Below, in pieces: positions 40,401 through 52,400 of a stretch of DNA of 64,000 bases. The translations under genes were made by a program, and so were the position numbers. How positions within the stretch are numbered: position 1 is the first letter of the stretch; the number at the start of each line of letters is the position of its first letter. Source of the stretch: Gorsachius magnificus (Eukaryota > Chordata > Aves > Pelecaniformes > Ardeidae); NCBI GenBank assembly GCA_034008185.1, contig CM067084.1, forward strand, positions 58,170,599-58,234,598, read 5' to 3'. The notes beneath the pieces were generated by a model that did not search any database, was not told the origin of the DNA, and saw only the letters and a program-made list of their open reading frames with translations.

Positions 40401-43400
40401 ATATTCAGCAGGCAAATTATAAAAATCAATGATTAAAGACAAGCACAGAGACATAAAAATACAGTTCTCAAGTAATCAGTATTTTTAGTTGACTCAGTAA
40501 CAAATACCTTTTATTTAGTCACAAATACACCAGCTGGTCATTGAGGAAGACGGGAAAAAATCTTAAACAGGTAAAAAAAGATTAACATTGATGCATTGCT
40601 AGAACAAGAAAAATTGAAGGAAAAAGGGAAAGACAGATGTCAAAATTGCCCAAAAATTCCCAGTCATGAAAGGGGACAACGACACTGCCACACTGACAAA
40701 AATCAAGACCTACAGAAACAGTACCTGTTGTGAAAGAGAAGCAGACTCAGTCTCCTGCATTTATTGATGCCAACAGGCACAAAGCAATGCACAGCGACAA
40801 CTTAGGGTAAGAGCTCTGAGAGAGTGTGCTCTAGCAGGAGTTTCTGTCAAAGAAGAAGTACAGATACTGTAGAAGCCTGTATTAATATTTGATTAGGGTA
40901 TGAACCGCTACAGCAGAAGTCTGAGAGGAGGACGCAGGACTGAAAGTTAGGAGACAACTAAGACTGGCTAAACAATTAGCGAAGAGATAGCAGAATGAGA
41001 GCACTGTGCTCTCAATAGTGATAAATACAATAAATTAACACCCCCTCTTCAAGGCTCTGAACATAAGTGCATTCTTGTTTTAACCCATTGTAACTAGCAC
41101 AAACTACAGCTTTTTATGATTTTTCCTCAACTCTGAATTGCCAACTGAGGCTGGCACAGGCCAAAAACATTAAAATGAGGATATTCCAGCTAACGCTGCC
41201 AGAGACACAGAAGAGAGCGCCAGTTAGCCCATTCTTCTTCTAAAGGCAGAGAAGCCTTCTTAGTTCATGCTGTGAAAATAAAGAGTTAAAAAAAGCCCCC
41301 AAACAAAACACGGCTGCCACCTTTGAAGATGCTACAAGAGGTTATCTGGTAAGCAAAATGGGTATTTGTACTGTCTCCTTTTACTGGGCTTTTGGAATTT
41401 GCATAACTGAGTCTGGTTCAAACTTGTGTCATCCACAATCACTGAGGACTTCTGGCAGATGTCCGTCTCATCCCTTGGGTACCAAGGACTGTTGCCATGA
41501 TTTTATAGCCCTCTTCTGGCTCTCACGCACAGGGAATTAATTTACACTATTTCTGTTCCTGGCCCAGCAGCAGATTTTTGTTCTGCCCCTCTCTGAGCTG
41601 AAAAGTTTGAAACTTACATTTACTATGGTTTCTAACTGTTCAGATCGGTTTCTGCTTTATCAAGGTAGATAAAAGAGAAACACTACTCTTTATAGGTATG
41701 ATACCAAGTGCAATACTTAAGCTTATTTTCATTCATCAAATATAACCACAATACAGAAATGAAAACAATTGTAGAAGTACAGGATATCAGGGGGCATAAA
41801 ATAAGGGGATGGCAGTAGTGCATCAGAACAATAGGTTACACATTCCATACATATGAAAAATTTATGAGAAGCCCCTGCTTGAGCATGTTTACCTCCTGAT
41901 CCCACTCTTTGACAAGATATATGTCATATATGATAGGATATATATCAAAATAATACGATATATATTATAGGATATATATAAGTAATGCATGTATTAAAGG
42001 TCCTTAAAGGAGAGAGTACAAGTGACTATACTGAGGAATACCAAGGACTGACAAAGCTTAAGGTGAAATGCAGGTATGTAACATTATGCATAGAAGTGGG
42101 GAACTGAGCAAGAGAGGCCTAAATCACCTAATGATTAGTAAAATATCGTGTCTAACAGTATTTGAGAAAGAGGAACTCGCATTAAAGAACAAGGATGTTC
42201 CCTATTCCTGAGATTATCAAGGAACTATAAAGGGTCTCCTGAATATTCAAGTTATTTAATAAACACAGCAGGAAAGAATGTTTATCAGTCTTCTGTGAAA
42301 AACCTCTAGCTGAAAACCTACCTTAAAAAAGGTATAGCACAATCTCAACAGTTCACATGCGTCTGTGCACGCCTCACGTATAGCAAGTGTCAAGTATTTA
42401 TTCAGGCTTCTGTACAGTGTCTAATATTAATCATTATTTCATTTACTGCCCCCACTGTGGTTGGCTTCATACAGTCCTCTCACATTTCTATGTGTTTTCA
42501 GTCCAAAACCAACTACTGTGACTATTCTATCTTCCTCTGCAACACAGGTTGCAAGAATCCCCCAAACACACCAAGCCTCTGAGTAAAAAATGTAAATGGT
42601 TTGCATTTCTTTATTACCATACCTCTCTTGTTTCTCTGCCACTGCAAGTCGGTCAGCATCAGGATCATTTGCTAAAATGATTTTTGCCCCATCTTTTTCA
42701 GCCAAAGCAAAAGACAATGTCTGGAGAAGTGGTAAGCAAGACCAGATGAGCGTTAGTACTCCCAAATAGTATTTTCACTTTCTTTATAGGTTTTAAATAA
42801 TTTTCCCAATTTATTTAATCTCAAACACAGAAAATCATGATATGTCTCTACAAAAAATAAACTTCAAGCCTGGCAGCAGTAGAGCACAATCAAGGATATT
42901 TAACTTCACCTACATGATTCCACTTCTGCAGCCTGAGTCAAAAGCTACTTAGATTCAACAGGAAACTTCAAATACAAAGTGTAGCAGAAATACTTGTAGC
43001 AGAAATTCTACCACCTGTCAGGACTTCCCCTGCCCTCTCCTGGTGTTTATCAGAACAATTTAGTCCTTGTATTTCAGATGCAAGTTGTAGAAACTTTCCA
43101 AAACCAACTGTGAATATTTTTTAACTATTATTTTATTTTTTAAAAGGAACTGTATCACTTTGTTCTATGTGCAGATGCTGCCCATTCTGTTAGAGTGCAG
43201 AAAAAAGTAGTTTAAAGTTATAGCTAATTATTAGCTGACTGTTTCAAGAGTTATACATTTCAATAAAAGGATACCAACTAACTCTTCACTAAATGTAAGG
43301 CTATGAAAACAGAAACAAAATCCGACCTTCAACCAGTATTTACAGCCATGACTACTGGCAGAAAGGAAACATTGTTTGAAAGACACTGCAACTACTAAAA

Positions 43401-46400
43401 AAAAATAAATATATAAATAAAATAATAATAAAAAAAAATCTATTTACCAGAACACCTTTTCCTTCTTCAGGATTTGGATACTTCACTGTGGGAAATTCTG
43501 GATCAGGGTCTTTCTGCTCCGGAACGGCAAAAGGAGGGCTAAGGTCAAATGCCTTGAAGGCCAACTGCACAAATTTATGACCTACACCATGCACAGAAGT
43601 ATGGACAAATTTCAGGTTTGTTTCCTTGTTTATATTTCTGAAATAAAACACATTAACAGTAAACTTAGATATGGAAGAATATTCTGCACAAAACAGACTA
43701 TGCTTGAAAACATATATGACTCAGTATTCTAGATCTCTGTTAAAATTATAAATTAAAGGAGGTCAGATTTTAAAGGTAATGCCTTGAAAAGTTTTCAGCA
43801 ATATGAGTCAGTCTTGATATTTAATGTCCTGGTATGTGCAAATCACTGGAATAAGAAAGATAGTACACTCTATGCACCCCAAAGGAGGTGAGTGGAAAAC
43901 AGTTACAACTGACTGATAAGACTCTTCATCCCCAATTCTGGCATTTAAACCATCTCCAAAGACTGTGAGCACAGAGAACAGACAGCAGCATGCCTCATTT
44001 GAGCACACTCATTTTTATAAGTACATTATTGAAAGCGTAGAACATACCTAAAGGCATGCAAACTCCTAAGGAGGCATTGAACTACTACTCTGAAAAAACA
44101 GCATAATTTCTCACGTAGCCCCAACTTTCTAGGAATTCTGACCTCATTATTAGTAAGAGGAAGAACATGGTTACTGGTAATTAAAATTTTAATGTAAATA
44201 AGCAGATCTAACAGGTTGCTGTTCATCTAATCTGTAAACCGATTCTACTTGTTAATCACAAAGAGAAGCATCCACTTGATTTTGTTGAGTAAAGTTTTTA
44301 CGAAGCAAGAGGTGGGAATAGGCCTTATGCAAGGCGCCTGAGGCCACTGGGAGCACACACAAGGCTAAAATGATAGAGCAAGATCTTCTTCTTCCAGAAC
44401 TGGCTTAACAGCCTGGTTTGCCTTCTCTCCTAGAAGCCTGTTTTAAGGCTGTTGGACCATCAGTGTAGTGTCAGCTCGGCCTCACCTGCACAAGACAGCC
44501 CCAGTCTTGCTGTAGCATTTGGTTGAGGCATAGTCATGCAAATACAGGGAGATGATATAATCAGAAACTAATGGCTCACTTTGCTGGGTTAGACTTCTGC
44601 CAGACCAGCTTTATGAGCTGGCTTACTATGTCACCACACAGCTGCCAGTGCTACCACAAAAGACGACAAGGCGGCACAGCCAGAACTGGATCATAGCGGG
44701 ATCATGGCCACCCCGACTTCCATCAATTTAAACTGCCCCACTGATATACTAGATGGAAAATCCTGTTTTCTTAATGGAGTTAACACCAGTTACCTGTGAA
44801 AGCACTGTTTCTGTATATCTTTGAAATACTCCTTATTGACCGTAGCATACGGATCATGAAGTAGCAGGCTGCTGTCAATTAGTTTGTCATCCCAAGCCTG
44901 AGGCCACGGCTCTTGGTTCTCCTCAATAGCCTGAGAAATTCCTTTATCATGAGGGGAAATGATCTGAGCACCATTTTCCCAGTAAACCTAAATAATAAAT
45001 AGGGTGAGTATTTTGTCATTAATATTGTAGGATAGCTTTATTTTTTTTTTTGTTGGCTAAGGTGCACTACGTTCAATAGAGTATTACAGTAAATTAGGCT
45101 TAACTATACCCAGAGTATTCTCCTGTTCATATTCTCAGTGTTTCCTCTCACATCCCATTTTTGTTCTATCAAAAAAAGCTTTTTTTTTATCAGAAGATAC
45201 CAAAATCCATAATGAAACACAAACCAAGACCAAGCTCATTTATTGAGAAGATTCAAGTATCAGCCTGTCTGCCAGCCTTGGGATTGATAACTTGCCCATG
45301 CTATGTCATATACTTTCTTCCAGATATTTAGGTATAATCATTATACATAGAAGAATTCTGAAGCGGAAAAAAGTGTACAAAAGTGAAACACATTTACCAC
45401 CAGAAAAATTAAGGAGAAAGGCACAAAAACTTGGCAGCTGCCTACAGCAGCAGCATTGCCACAACAGCAAGCACAAATTCAACTAAGTTTCAAGCCAGAA
45501 AATAAATTGTATAGGAGTACCTTGTAACCATTATCTTGTTTTGGATTATGGGAAGCCGTAATCATAATTCCAGCACAAAGCTTCAGATGAGTTACTGTGT
45601 ATGGCTGTAACAAGAGAAAGTTATCTGAAGTGGAATGTGCAAAATAATATATATTAGTTATTTTTATGCATATGCAATAACTTCATACTGCTGAATGAAG
45701 AGAAAGCCAGGATGCGATTCCTACAGACTGACTCTCTAAAGCAGAAACTAAGTAGCACTTGCTCCACTAGAGCCTGTGTGGCACAACTTTAGCCCTTGCT
45801 TTTTCTTGTGCATTTTCCCATTTATATATTGTTAGTGTTGTTTCAGACACTTTGTGGATCTCTAGAGTAGTATTTTTATAGAAGGAAACTAAGTGCACAT
45901 GTTGCCTACTGTAGAGTGACTGAAGATACCCAAGGCCTTCAAGGGTACAAAGTCTGTTTGGGTAATGACAGAAGTCCGCATAGGGTAGAGAATTACAACC
46001 AGAGCAGTCTCATCCATACTATCTTTTGGGAGCAGTCTGTGCAGCAACTGGTCCATCATGGTTCAGAAGAGAATTGTTTTGGAGAAAGCTCTTACAAATT
46101 AGCCCAAAACAGATGGAGGGAATTAAAAATAAAGCATTATTTGTGACTACAGGCCCAGTTCGAGTTTACTCCTGGCTCTTTATTTAATAGCGAATGCAAT
46201 TAACTGCAGTTCTTGCAACGCTGCTTTAAGCTGTACTATGAAGAATTTGACCCTAAATCTACCAAAATTTGTATCCGTACAAGAATGCTATGTACAAAGT
46301 CTTCATCCCACTATGTTCTGCTTGCAGTGCTCCCTGGAGCAACTGGTATCAGGAGAAACTGTTGCTTTTAGTGCAAAGGTAGGGGTTTTCTCCATTACTC

Positions 46401-49400
46401 TACAGCACTGACACCTACTGATCCGATTGTGAAAATGCAGACACATTCAACAAGCCTCCCGGCATAACATAGCTGCACTGCAACAATCTGCTATTTAAAA
46501 AGGCTACTTTGGATTCAATACCTCCCCCCCCCCCCCCCAAAAAAAAAACAAAAAACCAACCAAACCAACCAACTAAAAGTCACAAAAATAAACGTGTGTC
46601 TGTGTTTCAGACTTCAGGCTCCACAGCGATCTAGAAACTACGAGATATCTTATACAAGAAATCTGCCTGAAAGCAGGAATGAATAGAAACACATCCCACT
46701 GTCATTGATACTCCACTAAGCTTCTTCCTTCTCTTGCTGCTCTCTAAGAAATGCAAGGTATCTGACAGAATTTGTGTCTATATAAAAAGATATAATAGAG
46801 AAACCTACCACAAAAGGAGTTGGTGTTATATCAGAGAACAGATAAACTGGAACTCCTTGACTGATGAAGGTATTAGCAGCAAGTCTTGCAAACCTAAACA
46901 CGAAGAAAAGATGCCTAGTAAATATATTTATTTTCTCACCAATTAGTTTCTTAGAATTCAGAGCTTCCCCTCCCCACTCCAATTAAAAAAAAACCACAAC
47001 CAACCAACCCCCCAAAATCCCACGTAAATAAACCCCAAATTATTACACATACCCAATTTCAATGTGTTCCCTCACTGTTCCCAACAGACAAAGCATGACT
47101 CTAAGAACAGCTTTGGCATTAACAAAATATAAAAATAATATACATACCTCACCTTAATTCACTCTACAGAAAGAGAAAATACCAAATGAAACCATAATGG
47201 ATCACATCTACAAAATACTTCAAACCTAAAAAGTACCTTTTGCTACTACCTCCGCTGGAATGATGGGCACGAGCATCAAAACCAATCACAACTCCTCTCT
47301 TTTTCAGGTCACTGAAATTCTTCTCAAGGTATCTGCAAAATCCCTGAAGACAACAACATATCCACCTCATTAACCCAATCTTAATACTTAATTTCTCATT
47401 GCATTAAGATGATTGCTAAGATATTGACATTTTAGAAAGGTGGGTGCACAACATCTCACTGAACCGGACTGGAATTCAGTTTGTCTGGCACCAGTGAACA
47501 CCAAGATGTATCAGAAACCTTCAAATCAATATAGAGAAGCTGGACAGCTTTTAAATACTTTTCCAAAAAATCAGAACCAACTCCAGAAACAGTTAACACA
47601 ATTAGTCTGACTTGCAAATTTTGAGAAATTATTTAGCTGTGTTAGGTCTCAGATGAGGAAGAGAACAACTGGCCAATATTTCAGTTTTTTAACTGAAATC
47701 TCTCTGGTTTTTAACTAAATCTCACCCTTAATAATGACACCTGTTTAGGACATGATACACCACCACTTCAGGCTGCAGTAATTTAAGGTTTTGGGGTTTT
47801 TTTAAGCTTTCCCCAAGTAGATCCACTTCAGGACCTATATGTGCATATGTAGCTTCACTGCATTTATGTAAATTTATGTCCAACATACACAAAGCTTAGC
47901 CAAATGCTGGCTAACTTCGGGGGGGTTTTTTGTAGTTGTTGCAGCATGACTAACTGATCCACTTGAGCTTAACTGTAGCTGTGTATAAATTCAATTGCAA
48001 ATCAAATATGGAAAATAACTTATTTTAATGGCTTAGTATCTTCCTTCTGCTTAGAGATCAGTGCTCAGCTAAGAATTACCATGTACATGACTTCTGAAAA
48101 CTGGAGGAATGGTAAAAAACTTGTACTTCATAGAACACCCGTTTGCTGTTGTAAGCGAGGCTCTTCCATTCATACAACCAGTTTGGTGAGACAGAGTGCT
48201 GAACGCAGTACCTGGGTTGTCTGGATAATAGTCAAGTCGTTCATGTGGGAAATCCCTGCTCCCATGGCAGCTCTGAGCCCTGCTGTGCCAAACTCCATCC
48301 GTGAGCCAAAGTATTTCTGCAGTTCTCCATCGTTTCCTTCAGCAACCAGTTGCTTCACTATTGCAGAAGTTTTTGGGTTCTGTAGATAAAAAATTCGGAT
48401 ATTCTAGAAAAGGTTTTGTTTGTTTCTTTTTAATACCCTTAAGCTTCTTTACAGAACTGACTTTCTTTCCCGCTCTCTGTACTGGGTTATTTAAGTATCA
48501 AAACATTGCACACCACTTCAAGAACACCAGAACTCCTGCTACATCTTCCTAATACTAATCAGTACAATCTCAAGTATGACTTCTTTTAGATTTATCTCCT
48601 TAACTGAACATGCTGCCTTGACAGCAGCATATATATCACATTTTGGGAAGTGAAAATATTTCCAAGATGTCTATTTTAGTATTTTCATGGTTGAAAAACA
48701 AAACAAAAACAAACAAAAACCTAACCTTTACAGTTCAGAAAATTTTTGTCATCACAACACAAGGCTCTAAACATATAAGAAAGCAAGTTAAGCTGATGAT
48801 TAAGAAATATTTGTTAGTTCCGTAGAGCTGCAAGTAGAGTTTTAAAAAAAATAAAATCATAACCTTGTCCCAAGTCTGGCTAACATCAGAGGCAGCACCA
48901 AAACTAGGCAGCCTGCTCAGAAGATAAAGATGACGATTTGCAATATATTTGCAGGTAAAGCTTGTAAAAATAAGCACAACCCTGAGGATGAAAGCTTAGC
49001 AACGACAGCTAAATTCTTACATAAAATGACTGTGCAGTGGTGACGGAAAGGCTGCGTCAGACTGCCTGAGAACAGGGAGGAGTTTCTAAGTCTCACTGCT
49101 TTTCTTGGTGTATTACTGATATTGACTCTATTCTTATTAACTCTCTTTGTTTCCAAACTTAGGAACTAGCAAAGTCTTGTATGCCCCAACACCTCATCTT
49201 CGCAACATGGGATTTGTGAAGTTTAATGTTTGATTTCTTGAAAATTGATGAGCCAACGGGACAGATGGCCCACTCCAGCCACTAGGCAACAGGGTTATGT
49301 GGAGAGGCAACATACTCTGCAGGTTAGCCACCGCATGATTACACACACTTTACACTGGAGTACAAAGATTATCATTTCCAAATGGACATAAGTTTTGATT

Positions 49401-52400
49401 GCTGGTCAAATGACCTCATAAAAGTCACGGACTTCACTATTTCTTGGATGACCTAGATATGCTTACAGCAACGGAAGGCATCCTAGGCAAAAAAAAAAAA
49501 ATTAAAAATTCTGCAGCTCCAGAAAATGCTGCAGAATATGCACAGTAGTAGGCACGTGAGTGAGCTTGCATACAAAGGTTTAAGCATTCTGGAAACCAAA
49601 CGAAGACCAAGGTCTGGATGCTCTAGTCATTGACCTGTGCACCTGCTGCTGCAGGACAAACACCATACTTTAAATAAACACTCGAAAAGCTAAAGAGCCT
49701 TTGGTGCTAATGAGCAAACTATATAATGCAGAATAAGCTGGACTCATTAAAGAAAAAAATCAGGTTTCCTGGGTGCAGTAAGCAATCAAGTACCCCTGAA
49801 TTGCACCTGGATGATGTCCTGTGCAACCTGCTCTAGGTGAACCTGCTTTAGCAGGAGGGTTGGACTAGATGATCTCCCGAGGTCCCTTCCAACCCTTGCC
49901 ATTCTGTGATTCTGTGGATTACTGATTTCCAGTTTAAGAATTACCAATTTAGTAGTCCAAGAACGTTGTAACTGACACTTCCTTGCAAGAGGCTCAATGT
50001 AATTCTGTATTACTATAGAATAGTTATATTCTATAAGAATAGATATAATTGTGTTGTTATAGAATAATATAGGTCAGCATAACTATTCTGAGTTTAGGCT
50101 GTTTAAAAGCTGACCTGAGCTTTTTGCTGCAGTATCAGGCCTACATTTCGTAGGTAAGGCCTGAATGCCACGTTTTGCGTCAGCCTTTGTACAGTGCCTG
50201 TGTCACCTTTGGTTTTTCCCCCTGCAAGAGCTTCGTGCACAGGAGCTGTCTCTTACTGTTGAAAGGGGCATCTCCTTAGGTAGGTGCTGCACACATCTGT
50301 ATAGATGTTGGACAGACTAAAAACTGTAATGCCAAGACAGAAGGGCATCTTGACAAGCAGCTCTCCCAACCATGGAGATTTTTTGTTTGTTACTGTTGTG
50401 TTAGAGGAGTTTCCCAGGTTTGGTATCTACTGTGAAGCTACAGGGATCCTCCAGTTTTACTAAGTGATTGCACTTCTCCAGGTACTCTGCCTGAGTCTCG
50501 GAGTTTCAGTCCACATAATTTGCTAGAGAGAACTTAATTGCATGAATTTTGTTGTTTGGGTTATTCCCCCTCCCAAAAAAAGTAATCGTAAAAGCCAGGC
50601 CCAAGTCTGTTTAATATAGTAGAATGATTCTTCCGGAATTACTGTTATAATTGTTTAAGGCTATATTCCCCTAAGAATCTGCTTTTTTTTTTTTTTTTTA
50701 CTGTACAGACAACTGTTCCCATTTTAGGAATGTTATGGTGCCATTGTATGCAGCCAAGGAAAAAAACCTAAACTTTTTTAAGCAGAAGAAAAAGCCTCAA
50801 CCTAATCTTCACAGCATCTCTACTGAAGAAGGACCCAGTTGTATCTGAAGGATGAAGTGCTGTTTTTTTCCTTTCTCATTGCTTCTCTCAGGTTAGACTT
50901 TTTCTACTCTCAAATAAAACTGGATGGGAATATGAGAAATGTGATTTCTGTGAATGCGGTGGCAGAGGTTTTAATACAGAGTTAATATCCCGTAGTGCAA
51001 TCTGCTTAAACGTCACCTGGTAACACTCGAGTTATTTACCTTAATCGACACTACAGGAAGGTTTCGTTGGTGCAGGAGTGCCCACAAGGTTTTAGAGCAG
51101 AGGGACAGCTACTGACTAAACAGGTCTTATCTTTAACAAAACCAGAAGCTACCTTCTAGCCATAGTTTTATGACTGATAATAGAAAAAAAATGAAAGATA
51201 CGATACTACTGTGATGAATACAGGGATGAAAATAGCCTGGTAATGAGCTCAGTGATTGGCATTGAGGTACAAGCTTCCTGTTAAGTCAGCAGGACCATAT
51301 TCAGCCATAAGGGCTCGCTCTTTCAAACTATCATTTTGTTACAAATGCGCAGCTTATCATCATTAAATATTAACCTGTCTCTACACATCAAAAAGGAACT
51401 TTTTTTTTAATATCAGAGTAAATGGACAAGGGTTATATTGGATTCTGTTACATCTGTTACTCAATACAAGCACGTAAGAGCTCCCTGAGAAGTGAAAATA
51501 CCTCATCGTTTTTGAGCAATCAGCAATGGGTATTGCGCACCAGTCAATTATTACTGAGTCAAAGACACCGCTGTTAACAAAGAGCTAACCTTTCAAAAGC
51601 AAAGATGCTGTAAGGGATGCTGCATTAGATGTCAAGAGGGTTTCACAAAAATAATCGGCATAACCAGTCGAAAATGAAGCGATTACAGAGAAGAGAGAAA
51701 TATAACTAACATTAATCAAGGAAGTTATGGAAATAAGAGGCCTTTTAAAACCAGACTGTTTTCTCAAAATCAATTAGATTGGGGGGGGGGGGGTGGGAAA
51801 GTTTATTGTCATTTGATGTGGTACACTAGCATTTCTGAAAGAAGGGCTGGTTTGGCCCTGCATTGTCATTAATAAAACCAGAGCTGGGTAACTGACGAGT
51901 TACCCAGTCAAATGATCTTTAATGAAGAACCAAACCAACTGTGAGGTACTTCTAATTATGTCCTTTAGAACCTGGAAATAATACCATAAAAAGAATAATT
52001 CTAAGTTTTCTTTGATAATCCCTAAATAAGCAGAAGATCCCTTACCAAAAAAATATGTAGGTTGCACAAAACCTAGAGAGCATTGTACTGATGCTGAGCC
52101 CAGGGCAGTCATTAAAGTGACCATGGCCAGTGTGTTCCAATAGAGACAAGTGAAGAAATTTCAGGTATAGGGACAAAAAAAAGAATGCAAACCACGCATA
52201 CTGGATTGGGGCCTGCATCTGAGTGGGAACTGCAGCAGCAAGCAACTGGACAAGCATTTCCAGAACACCACTATGGCAAGACGTTTCTTTAGACATGTGG
52301 AATACAGAAATACAGATTTTGTTTCTGCGGATAGTGCTGTCAAGACCAAAACTGAAGACACAAAGACAAGTCTTAAGATGTTTAAGCACCTTAACAGGAA

